A stretch of 15,203 bases of DNA, from NCBI GenBank assembly GCA_946803715.1, contig CAMPET010000203.1, positions 1 through 15,203 of the forward strand. The letters run 5' to 3'. The DNA is from Beroe ovata (taxonomy: Eukaryota > Ctenophora > Nuda > Beroida > Beroidae). This document shows positions 1 through 10,500 of this stretch, piece by piece (position 1 is the first letter of the stretch; every line of letters starts with the position of its first letter). The translations under genes and the position numbers were made by a program. The notes below the pieces were generated by a model. The model did no database searches. It saw nothing but the letters and a program-made list of their open reading frames with translations, and was not told where the DNA came from.

Positions 1-323
1 ACACACACACACACATACATATACGCTCAATGCTTATAACTCTGTCAATAGATAATACCTGAGTGTCAGACATGGGTATTGGGTATAATAAACTTGGTAC
101 ATATTGTTACATAATAAACTAAATTTGCAACATTTGCAAGTAACTCTATCATTCTACTTATTGAGTTCATTGCTGAGTGTAATTATGCCAAATTAAACAC
201 AATAGCATGGCAAAAGGATGACGTTGCATTGCCAGTGTTCATGGAATACACTGAAACAAGCTATACTCTTCTTTCATCGGCAGATAGTATATAATATGAT
301 GGTGAAGTTTCGAATAAACACCC

Positions 324-378
324 ATTAATCATACACACCGATTAATCATACACACCGATTAATCATACACACCGATTA
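324..378 (+). repeat. 17-base tandem repeat, 3.2 copies
   Basis: ATTAATCATACACACCG is repeated identically at 324-340, 341-357 and 358-374, followed by ATTA. Confidence 0.95.
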
Positions 379-476
379 CAATTGTACAGGTGATGAAGAG
401 CATCCGAACACACCATTATCCATGTATGATGTAGCTAGACGTGCCCAATTAACGCAGTACCTATTGCCTGGTGGTG

Positions 477-550
477 GTGTGTGTGTGTGTATGTGTGTGT
501 GTGTGTGTGTGTGTGTCTGTGTGTGTGTGTCTGTGTGTGTCTGTGTGTGA
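477..550 (+). repeat. (TG)n microsatellite with interruptions
   Basis: An almost pure TG run with a few TATG and TCTG interruptions; a shorter CA run is at 1-14. Peptides of threonine and histidine read from the other strand are artefacts of the repeat. Confidence 0.95.
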
Positions 551-737
551 CACTCTATAATTCTAGGTTGTTCCGACAAGCTTCACACCACGTGTTACTA
601 CTGAGTGTGTTGTAAAATTTGCATCTAACTATCTAACACACTTGTAGAGTACATGTGCTGAAACAAGAGAGCTGATTCGGCGGCGATTTCAAAGTAGAAA
701 AAGATGATGGGAATAGGAACTGTAACCCGAGAGTTTT

Positions 738-774
738 CTGAATTTCTCACGATTGCCTGAATTTCTCACGATTG
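738..774 (+). repeat. 18-base duplication
   Basis: CTGAATTTCTCACGATTG occurs at 738-755 and again at 757-774, one base apart. Confidence 0.9.
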
Positions 775-1010
775 GCTTCGTTTTGCAGTCCCGTGGAGAA
801 GGACTTGACAGCCCTTTGCAGTGTAACTCATGTGAATGAGAAGCTCTGCAGTCATCATATCAGAACGGTTAGTCTCCGAATATCCAATAAATGTGTGCAC
901 ATGTTCAAATCTGCATATGATAAACCGGATACTGTATGCACAAACATATGACAAGCTGTACTACAGTCATGTCGACACCCGTATTAGTTATCACGGAGAC
1001 AAGGTAACAA

Positions 1011-1018
1011 TGACGTCA
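1011..1018. promoter_or_regulatory. Full CRE palindrome TGACGTCA
   Basis: An exact CREB/ATF-type palindrome, near a CpG-containing TCGCGAGCGAGC stretch at 1047-1058. It could mark a promoter, but no adjoining gene was recognised. The same octamer also occurs at 11820-11827 and within SLC9B-like exon 10. Confidence 0.25.
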
Positions 1019-2705
1019 TAACTGCATCATGTCACTTCACACACACTCGCGAGCGAGCTATTGAGCAAGGACTTTCGGTGTAAGAAGCTACCGAATCCAA
1101 CACTCAATTCTGAGTAATACTTAATTCCGAGTTAGTTACATAAGAAATAATAGTCATTTAAAGTGGATGAAAACTAAACCAACCCAAGTCAACACATAGG
1201 TAGAGTTCTTGAGCAACAATCGATACAGAAAGTGACACTTGACATGCTGAAAATAAATATACATGTGTCCTAGGTATGGACAATCGGTACGAAACACTCT
1301 TATGTTAAATATAAGCAGCACTCTATGTTTAAAAAGTGTCCATGATAGTAGAAAAAGCCAGGAAGGAGATGTGAAGGCAAGTTAAAACATGGTAAGTGTG
1401 ATGTCCTTCATGAACAGAATGTTGTGACTACCAAACAACTTAATTTGGTATATTGTCAGTGTGGCCGAGATGAGTAACGCACATTCACCGTGTCATTGGT
1501 GACCTAGTTGCATGTGTATTATAGTATAATGCATCTCATGCAAATTACCAGTATCCGTGAAATATGAACATCTTACCTAGTAGAGTCATTATATCTCCAT
1601 ATTATTCTATGATACTAATTAGTCAGTCACAAACACACACGACACTGACCTCAGCAGAATTCTGACACGTGTTAAACATGATATGCACAGTGCACATACA
1701 TTCATTACACACATTCACATACATAGAGATGTGCTTGAATTCCTACAACGTTAACATAAAAGATTCATGTGTCATGACAGTGGATCCACATTATAACAGC
1801 TGTGTGCAACACATATGATATCTGTGTGTGTGGGATACTAGTAAAGGGGAAACCTCCCAATCACCATAGTGTCACTACATCTCTAGTCAAGAGGTCTGGG
1901 TACAGAAATTTGATCTTGGATATATCATTGGACAACCCACTGGGTTCGTCTCTTGACAGAGGCAATTTATGAATTAATAAAACGGTTATATGAACTATGA
2001 AAGTATGTATATTAGCAATCCCCTGATAACTCCCTTGCTAAGCCCCTGAAAAATGGACAGACACAAGGAAACCTGTGATCAGCCACTCTTTTGTGGTGCA
2101 ACAAGATATCGTTGAAAGTATCATACAAGCTTGACTGAGGTGTCTACCATCACTTTTCTCAAGTTACATGACACAATGGCTCAATTATAAGTTGAGACAA
2201 ATCATTGTGTAATGAATGAGGGCAAGGAAATGAGCCCGTGTTATACTATATGCAAAATGATATTCTAGTAAATTGTACACAAAAAGGGTGTGAGAAATAA
2301 TGAGAATATACATACTAGCAATATCCTATTAGAATGAAGGTAGAAACTTCCAGCATTAAAGCCATGAATGAAGGTTAATCAACTTCCCTATCACATAATT
2401 CAACTTTACATAATAGTATAACACCTGGCTCGTGGATATGTGCCAAACAGGTCATTGCATCAAAGAGTTTAACATGTTAGCTTAATGATCATACAGCATC
2501 ATACAAGTAATGGCATTTGGCTGATGAACATTTATAAGCCTTTTGCAATCAATAGTTATTGAAATCATATGATTAGAAAAAAAATAAATAAATGAATAAA
2601 TAAAGATTTTTGCCTTCAGGCAACTCTATTCTGACTAGTCATTCTTCGTAACTCTATTCATTGAATTATGTACCCACACAGGGCACTCCCACGAAGCAGA
2701 GATAA

Positions 2706-2759
2706 ATAGATGTAAATAGATGTAAAATAGATGTAAAATAGATGTAAAATAGATGTAAA
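2706..2759 (+). repeat. 11-base tandem repeat, five copies
   Basis: ATAGATGTAAA is repeated head to tail; the first copy lacks one A. Confidence 0.95.
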
Positions 2760-2926
2760 GACTCATGTAAATTGAAGAGACTTATGTCTTGAAAATTATA
2801 GTGCATGGATTTCATCCCCATTGACTTTTTCCAATACAATCCTAGTACATTTACAGAATTGAACTCGAGTGAACAAAACTTTATGTGAAATAATTTGCCA
2901 GGAATGTAACTAGTATCATGGAGTTC

Positions 2927-2964
2927 AACTATGCTTTAGCTAATGAACTATGCTTTAGCTAATG
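2927..2964 (+). repeat. 19-base tandem duplication
   Basis: AACTATGCTTTAGCTAATG occurs twice in succession (2927-2945, 2946-2964). Confidence 0.95.
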
Positions 2965-3157
2965 ATTAAACAGATATGAATGCAAAAATAATCGTATTGA
3001 ACCATTACAAAACATCACAAATCAAGCGGGCTAGATGCTATGACTGTTTCATGAAATGTAAATTATTGCATAAAGAATAATTCTATAGTGGANAATACCA
3101 GAAATTTTCCTCAAATTCGTAGTAACTATGCGACTCTTAAACATAACCCCTCTCCAA

Positions 3158-3282
3158 ATGTCGATGATAGACCCTGTCAAGAATTTCGTTGCGCACGGCG
3201 CAAACTTATTCTCAGACGCAAACTTATTCTCAGACGCAAGCCGCTTTGCGGCTTGCATCAGCGGTCTGGCATCGCCAGACAA
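3158..3282. mobile_element. Older copy of the 14426-14521 MITE with internal 18-base duplication
   Basis: It shares GATGATAGACCCTGTC, AGAATTTCGT, the 9-pair hairpin GCAAGCCGC-TTT-GCGGCTTGC (3236-3256) and CATCAGCGGTCTGGCATCGCC with the copy at 14426-14521, in the same orientation. The left end lacks a GATC and begins ATGTC instead of TTGTC. A tandem duplication of CGCAAACTTATTCTCAGA (3199-3216, 3217-3234) lies in the middle. I find no matching 9-base duplication around it, consistent with greater age or an end-truncated copy. Confidence 0.85.
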
Positions 3283-3400
3283 ATCTTTTAGAATAAAAAT
3301 CATCATAGATCATTAAATATAATGCTGAGATGTAGATAAGCAAACATAACAATAATTCACAGGAACTTTTATGTTCTTTGCTAATCGAAATGTCCACCTC

Positions 3401-3414
3401 TGACCTAGTGACCT
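3401..3414 (-). promoter_or_regulatory. Possible nuclear-receptor DR2 site
   Basis: TGACCT-AG-TGACCT on the + strand reads as two AGGTCA half-sites spaced by two bases on the minus strand. It lies about 900 bases upstream of the PSME3-like start. The match to the DR2 consensus is exact, but such short motifs arise by chance and the sequence is also a simple 8-base duplication. Confidence 0.25.
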
Positions 3415-4271
3415 AGTGTCAAGGAGGGAAGACCTCCAGAGTTTACTGATGTGAATCGCACAACCTCTCATGAGTAAGTCTTCTGACTTCTATACATGGT
3501 GAAGAGCAGCACCTTTCCTGATGCTGGCGTTGACACTGTTCCAAACACAATATAGAGGAAATAGTCTTGCCCAGTTGATATAAATTGGCCATGGAATATC
3601 ATTTCCATGAATTTTGTCCTATATTCTGCTGCTCGCAGCCTATCTGATTTCCTATCCTATCTGATACCCATTGCACCAGCTGTCTCCTCCCTATTGTAGC
3701 CCTCCCATCCTTGTTCACTGAATTCTTCTGCTTGTACTACCAAAATTTCCCTACTAAAAATCCCACTTTTCTATCCCACCTGATTACTGATAAAAACAAA
3801 AGCAAACCCATGACAACAATTACTACATACCTTTAATCATCATTGCTCCATTTGTCTTGGGTACATTACAAAGCACCCTATAAAAACAGTACCCTATTTG
3901 CATCTTGTTATTTTCTGTACTCAAATAACATAGCCACATACAGCCTGCAAAAATTGCAGTACTAATCACTGATCAACAGATAAGATCAATCCTTATTTCA
4001 TCTTTACTCACTCAATCTACAGAACAACTGTTTTCAAACTGTAGCCACCATTCTATATTAAACACCTCATGTTGCGCACCAATCCAAAATGGCACTGAAA
4101 ATGTCCCAGGCATTTATTCTGGGGCTGGGCTTTGCCCAGTGAGCTCAGTTAAAACTCTTTCATTGGGAATATAGTTATTGCAGTCTAGCCGGACAGTCTC
4201 CCTTGTGATCCAGCTAGACAAAAGAATGGCATAAACTGAATTCACAACAATTCTAATTTTTGGTTATATTC

Positions 4272-4286
4272 ATGGTTATTCAATAG
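4272..4286 (+). promoter_or_regulatory. Possible five-codon upstream ORF before PSME3-like start
   Basis: ATG GTT ATT CAA TAG lies 16 bases before the PSME3-like ATG. If the transcript starts upstream of 4272, this minimal ORF could dampen initiation at the main start. The transcription start is unknown, so this is only a possibility. Confidence 0.25.
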
Positions 4287-4302
4287 TGTAGGTACTATCA
4301 GC

Positions 4303-6821
4303 ATGTCTAGCTCATCCTTGACAAGTGAAGAAAACATCAATTTGGTGAGTTGATCCTTATTTAAAACAGTTACTGTTATGAACTAGAGTTTCATTGTTAT
4401 AGTGAACATTAAAATTGATCAAACCTGCAGGTTGAAAGCTATAAACAAGAATTTTGTAAGGATGTAAGTACCTATCAGAAAGAGGTTTATCTGTCTTGAT
4501 CGAATTTGTATGCTGTATAGTGTATAAGTATCCTTGATAAGGACATAAGAGAAGATTTTTGTAAGCTGTATAAATATGCTGAATAAGAAAAGAAGAGATA
4601 GTGCTATTTTTGAGTTGCAGCATGATTCCATCTCTGGCATGGTTGCACAGTTTGGATCAATATGAGAATTCACAGACCAACTTAATTGTCAATCGGCAAC
4701 CATAGTTTTACTGTTCTCAGAATCAAAGATACGGATATTCAAATGTGGTTAAATGTTTCTCATGTTTTATGATAAAACATTCCAGGTTGAACTGATTCTA
4801 AGTGAGACATTCCCTAAGAAAATAGTGGAGCTTGACAAGTTATATAAGGTACTTGGTCAACATGTTCAATGTGCCTAAAACATGTTCTGTTGAATATATG
4901 TGTTAGCTGATTGCAGGAGTAACTCTATTTATACAGTAGCACTCCACCTTAATATAGCAGTTTAGTTGTCAGCAGTCATTCATGGCAATGTCAACTGTGT
5001 ACAACTCTGGAAACGCAAGAACTGGGAGATCACTTGTGTGTGTGTGTGTGTGCGTGTGTGCGTGTCTGTGTCTGTGTCTGTGTCTGTGTTTGTTCGTTAT
5101 TTGGCACTGAGTATGCATTAACACATTCATTTCCACAGAGTGAGCAGCTGGCTCTGTCTCGTGCCTCACTTGTCAAGGAAGCCACTTTGACATCGCTCAA
5201 GGCAGTTCAGAAGGAAGTTCCTGCTACGCCACCCCCAGCCAAGAGGAAGCGGAATGAGGCGTCGTCGCTGGAAAACGGCGCTGATGACAGTGAGAATTCT
5301 ACATTAATTCTTTCTATTTCTGCTGATGAATTTGAAATTTGAGATTTGTGGAGCAAGTGGTTCAATTGAGCCAATCAACTGAACGTGTTTATCTTGACAT
5401 CTTTCTACTTCAGAAACACGCTTCAGTACGACAGTTCACTGCAATCAGGTATGCTCCTGCTATTTTGTCAATTTACATCGAGTCTATGTGATTATAGTTG
5501 CTTCCTCCAATCAACGTCAATTTCAGATTGTGTCAGATTTGATTCGAGTTGTAAAGCCCGAGATAAGAGAACTAATTGAGTACTGCAATAAGGTACTATT
5601 CTTCCATTTCGTCGCATGTCGTCATTCCCTTTTACTAATCGCGATGTAACTATTTCCATGATTCGATACCTTTTTTTCAGATCAAGATGTGGATACAACT
5701 CCAAATCCCTAAGATAGAAGATGGTAATAACTTTGGAGTTTCCATTCAGGTCGGTATGGAAATTGCCACTCTTGCTCATTGTCATATCAAATTTGGAATA
5801 TAGGGAACGCGCCGTGCAATTTTGTTCATCTACTTTTCAAGATTCTACGTGCGCGCGGCAGAAAACATACGTGTTCTGTTTCTGTTGAAGACGCGCGCAC
5901 GACCCCATGACTAGCTCTATGTCCGACATGACACGAATCACTTCCTGGCCCCAAATCTTTCAACAATCCTATTATTGAATTATCATCATGTTTTGATGGG
6001 AACTGTGTCCCAATTACACGTATGTATGTATCATCGTACATCGTACTCAAATCTACTGGGTTTTGCAATGTATACCTACACAGCAATTTGTTCGTTGTGT
6101 GCTTTGAGACAGGCATAATGTGCACCGCAAATCCGTTCGGTGCATGAACTCCTCAATTTTAACATATTCCTCATTGCAGGAGGAGACGATATCAGAAGTG
6201 ACGACATTCTGCGAGTTCGCCAAGGGATATTTCGACGACATGTCCCGTTATTTTGTAACTCGTGGTAAAGTCTCATCAAAGATAGTCAAGTACCCCCATC
6301 TGGTACGTCCTTTTTCATGATGCTCGTGTTATAGGTGAATGAAATCTTTGCCTTTTCGTGTAATATGGTGTGTTAAGGGTCTTTAGATACCGAGTAATAA
6401 GTGTAGCATTGAATGATTCACTGCTGTTCATGTAAATGAGAAATGATGTGATGAATCCTGGTTGACAACATTACCACCTATTACAGGAAGATTATGCGAA
6501 GTATCTCAGTGAACTTGATGAGAAACAGTTTCTACACATCCGTGTATTCACCAATGAACTCAAGATGATATATGTGAGTGGATATANGGCGTGTGACCCA
6601 CAAATTCCCAGACATTTGTGCGACCGATCAGTGGCAAATAATCGTATCATTAGTAACATCATGTTTGACTTCACTTTACACGAATCACACACACACACAC
6701 ACTCACACACACACACACGCATATCCCTTTCTTTCCTCAGTGTTGTATGTTCGACGTCATCAACAAGAATTTGGAGAAGATCAAGAAGCCACGGAACCAG
6801 ATGAGTTCCAACTTGTACTGA
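4303..6821 (+). CDS. PSME3: Proteasome activator complex subunit 3-like (PA28-gamma / REG-gamma), ten exons
   Basis: Coding exons: 4303-4344, 4431-4463, 4786-4848, 5139-5289, 5414-5448, 5527-5592, 5681-5749, 6180-6302, 6487-6573, 6741-6821; all introns are GT-AG. The joined frame is 750 nt, 249 residues plus TGA, against 254 in human PA28-gamma. PA28-gamma forms a heptameric ring that caps the 20S proteasome and promotes ubiquitin-independent degradation in the nucleus. Visible landmarks: FPKK in the first helix (about residues 35-38), a basic KRKR stretch (81-84) in the variable insert that could be a nuclear signal, VKPEIRELIEYCN before the activation loop, the loop core PKIEDGNNFGVSIQ (140-153), SRYFVTR and SKIVKYPHLEDY in the following helices, and a C-terminal NLY matching the tail that docks into the proteasome. 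The basic insert favours gamma over the cytoplasmic alpha and beta subunits. The ATG at 4303 has A at -3; the 33-nt exon 2 was placed because it restores gap-free alignment of helix 1. Exact borders of the variable exons 4 and 5 are the least certain part. Confidence 0.93.
5035..5089 (+). repeat. (TG)n/(TGTGTC)n microsatellite in PSME3-like intron 3
   Basis: TG repeats pass into TGTGTC hexamers within the 290-base intron 3, about 50 bases before the acceptor of exon 4. Confidence 0.95.
6686..6718 (+). repeat. (CA)n microsatellite in PSME3-like intron 9
   Basis: A CA run with a single TCA interruption ends about 20 bases before the acceptor of the last exon. Confidence 0.95.
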
Positions 6822-7509
6822 AACATCTAGGAAAACGATAAACAACGCATGAAAATAGGACACGCAAAAGTTATCAATAACAATACATAACCCTAAGTTA
6901 TAGAAATATTTGATATAGATTTGGGTTTTTAATTCTAAAACGACATGGTTGATTACCTATAATAGTCTCATGCACATATTTACGTCGTGAAGCCTTGCAC
7001 TCTATGTCATATAGACGTCTCCTGCTACGCAGTGGGATATAGTGTCCTGCGCACTATAGATTTCCTATCCCTCCGTGCTTTGGAATTATCAAACTATTTC
7101 AATCAGTTTTAATCAATTCTAACACGTCGATATGATTTGTTTTATAAACAGTAGTAATTTAACATTTTACCCTTAGATTTAGAACATTAAGGACGGGTCC
7201 AAACTCTTTGTTTAAAAAGAATGCCAAGTTTTACTTTTTACAAGTTGGAATATGTACTCATCGCGTGACATGTTTTTGCCATGAACTTTGCTTCTCACTT
7301 CCAAAATACTGCTAAAAATAGCCGAATTTCTGTGTTAGAGTAGTTCAATTGAGCACGCGTTACTTGCTTTCAATTTTGTCTGCATTCTTATTAACTGGCA
7401 AAATTAAAGTTGTGTTTGTTATTTTGAAATGATAGATTTCAGAGGCCCCCACATTTTCATCAAGAATTAGCAATTTTCAGCTTGCTTTGCTCACTTATAA
7501 TAGCTCAAG
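6822..7509. other. Intergenic spacer between PSME3-like and SLC9B-like genes
   Basis: These 688 AT-rich bases must hold the PSME3-like 3' UTR and the SLC9B-like promoter and 5' UTR. I see no canonical AATAAA soon after the TGA at 6819 and no clear TATA box before 7510. The only marked structure is a perfect inverted repeat at 7038-7058: TATAGTG, seven bases, CACTATA. Confidence 0.6.
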
Positions 7510-10500
7510 ATGGTGGAAGGGGGATGCGCTGTTTTCTGCAACTCTCGGGCCGGGATCACATTGCTACAGGTACTTCACTCGGCTTATCACTTGTGCCGAT
7601 TACACTGCCAAGGATTTTGCTAGGATTACCATGTTTGTGACTGTTTATCAGTACCTTATGGTGTCATCGATAAGATTTTTAATTCCTCAGTCTAGTTCGC
7701 AGCCTGATTGAATCATTCAGGTATTCACGACACTCCTTACAATTACATTCACATGGATTTCCTGTTGGTCTATTCTTGGTGACTCCTGTCTGCCTTTCTC
7801 TAACATATTCGGTACGTCCAGACTTAGACTGACGTTTTCTCTCACTGACAACACAGACACCACTCTCACTGAGATCACAGACACCACTCTCACTGACCAC
7901 ACAGATACCATGACCACTCTCACTGACCACCCTGACACCACCTCACTGAGCACACAGACACCACTCTCACTGAAAACACAGACACCACTCTTACTGACAC
8001 CACTTTCACTGACAATTGACACCACTTCCTCCTCTCAGGTATAGTGGTGTCATGTATCTGTGGGAAGCTACTCGGATATCTAGCTAGTCTCATCAGAATC
8101 CCATCACTAATCGGGATGATAGCTGCTGGGATAATTCTCAGGTAATATACTATTCCCTTCAATCCCTTCATTGTTCCACTTCACACATGTAGAGATTCGT
8201 GATGGCATTGAGCCAGACCGCCAATATTTGGGAAATGTCTAGACCTGAGGTGGGGAGCAGCCTTCAGGTTTAGACCGGGGCAAGCTATGATTTGATGACG
8301 GCATGGCGAACTATCATCTAGATGTATATTGGTCACAATGAAAAATCATTAACCCCACAGGAATGTGCCCGTGATCAACATAGCGAGTGAGATCGATGTA
8401 ACCTGGTCCTCTGCTCTGAGAACTGGAGCATTTGTCATACTTCTCCTCCGAGCAGGTCTCGGACTCCAACTAGAGATACTCCGTAATAATAAGGTTCCCA
8501 ACTCGCGCGGGTATAGTGGTTCTTTCCCCGTTTCTTGATATCTGGGACTCCTTCGCAACAATTGCAATAAACTTGGGAATGCATCAGGAATTCCTAGTAA
8601 TTGTGGTTAAGAGACCTTATTAGCTTACCTTACTTCCCTGTAGGAATTCCTAATGCCTTCCTTAGTGTTTTGAGAAAGAGCCCCTGATTATGCTTCACCA
8701 CTATGACTAACGTGTCCCATTCTCATAGTTGTTGGTGGCTTGCCTGTCAGTGCTACCTTGTGTTGTTGAAGTGGCAGTTATAGCTCTCCTCTCCAGACCC
8801 CTCCTTCACTTACCTTGGAAATGGGCTTTCTTACTCGGGTACTAAGATAACACCCTTATCCTGTAGTAATACCCTCATAATCACTATGCCCTCCCCTCCT
8901 ACTCACCTCTTTACCCCTCCCCTAATCATCCCACAACTCCTACTCACTCCCCACTCACTCCCCACTCACTCCCTCACTTCCCACTCACTCCCTCACTCCC
9001 CACTCGCTCCCCCACTCACTCCCTCACTCCCTCACCCCGTATTGTCAGGTTTGTAATAGCGGGAGTATCGCCTGCAGTAGTGATCCCCAGCATGCTGGCT
9101 CTCATTGACAGTGGTTACGGGCACAGAGTTCCCACACTCCTCATCGCGGCTGCCACTGCTGACAACGCGTTCACCATCACTGGGTTCAGTGTCGCTCTGT
9201 CATTTGTGTTCCCTGAACCAGACACCAGTCTTGTGATGACTGTTATGAAGGGACCCCTAGAAGTCGCTATAGGTGAGTGAAGTATAAATAGCTTCGAATT
9301 TAAACTTACAGTACCCGATTTTAGAAAGATAGTGGACAAGGTAGTAAAATGATGTAGTCACTCAACGAGGGAGTATGATTCGTTACTTTACAGGAGGGTT
9401 GTGTGGATTGGTCCTCGGACTGATCCTGTCCCGACTCCCACCAAGTACGCCGACAGACAACCCGACTGGTACACAGACAGACAGACTGGCTGGTACACAG
9501 ACAGACAGCCCGGCTAGTACACAGACAGACAGCCCGGCTAGTACACAGACAGACAGACTGGCTGGTACACAGACAGACAGCCCGGCTGGTACACAGACAC
9601 TTCTACTATTTGTTGTGGGCGTGTCCTGTGTATTTGGGCTGAAGAGACTATCGTACGCTGGGGCTGGGGTACTGGCCACCTTGGTAATGGCAGCTGTAGC
9701 AGCGCAAACATGGAAAGCTAAGGTAGGTACCCGTTTTGTGGTTCTGCAACTGAAAATCAATGAGGACTGTCGTGAGTGCCTGAGTGTTGTGCGTATTCGA
9801 GTGTTCATAGATATAACTATCACGCTAATACTGGAATGTCTCCGTCCACAGAGTGAGATATCTGGTTATCTGCAGACCTTGTGGACAGTCGGTGAATCCC
9901 TACTCTTTACATTGGTGGGAGCACAAGTACAGCTGGACCTCCTCAACTACAGGATTATAGGTTGGTTCCCGAGTATTGGACGGGTATTGGACCTCGATAT
10001 CGGTGTATGAGTGTGCACAATGCACATGGTGTAATGCACATGGTGTAATGCTCATGGTGTAATGCTCATTACTCAACCTTTCGTCCAGGGTACGGCTTAC
10101 TGAGTCTGGTTATTGGGGTTGCTGTGCGATGTTTCGTAGCCTACTGCTCTGTCAACTGCTCTTCCCTGAATCTCAAGGAGAAACTATTCATGTGCGCATC
10201 ATGGACACCCAAAGCAACGGTTCAGGTGGATTTACCTGTGATTTTCGTCTGACAAGATCCATAATTTTTTATATTGATCTAACTTATTAGTTGTGATACG
10301 AGTATTAGTAACAAGATAGTTCAAGATACAACTTGTATAGAAAGTTCTGGATCTACATGTTGTTACAAACTCTGTGTGACTCAGGCAGCAGTAACAAAAT
10401 CTGTGTAACTCAGGCAGCAGTTGGGTCTATAGCACTGGATCGTGTCCGTGACGCAGCTCCCGTGGACTCTGAGTCAGAGTGGTACGGAGTGACAGTGTTG

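Larger units (their letters stand above)
1..4302. other. Long AT-rich region without a supported gene
   Basis: No reading frame on either strand looks coding; the longest open frames are short and unrecognised. The stretch could be intergenic DNA or introns of a gene extending left. It contains the repeats listed separately, an AATAAA-rich A-tract (2578-2605) that could be a poly(A) site or element tail, a full cAMP-response palindrome TGACGTCA (1011-1018), and an inverted repeat GTCTAGC/GCTAGAC (4183-4219) about 85 bases upstream of the PSME3-like start. Confidence 0.6.

Noticed and set aside
376-579. Minus-strand open frame of Thr-His repeats
   Set aside because: It is the reverse reading of the TG microsatellite; no homology or start context supports it.
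836-1021. Plus-strand frame of 61 codons near the CRE at 1011
   Set aside because: There is no recognisable motif, no splice support, and a competing frame on the opposite strand.
1846-1858. GGGGAAACCTCCC resembling an NF-kappaB site
   Set aside because: It is only an approximate match, with no gene nearby to regulate.
3158-3282. Hammerhead ribozyme in the hairpin repeat (CTGATG on the minus strand)
   Set aside because: The CUGAUGA and GAAA core with three stems cannot be assembled; CTGATG is simply part of the long stem.
3160-3290. Shared peptide (SGDARPLMQAAKRLAS...TGSIID) on the minus strand of both MITE copies
   Set aside because: The similarity follows from DNA homology of the element; the 18-base duplication and short open length argue against a coding role.
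7717-8025. Minus-strand frame rich in VSESGVC repeats
   Set aside because: It is a repeat reading of the intron 2 minisatellite and overlaps exon 2 of the antiporter.
9383-9823. Minus-strand frame of 146 codons opposite SLC9B-like exon 7
   Set aside because: It is a shadow of the coding minisatellite on the + strand, where homology is clear.
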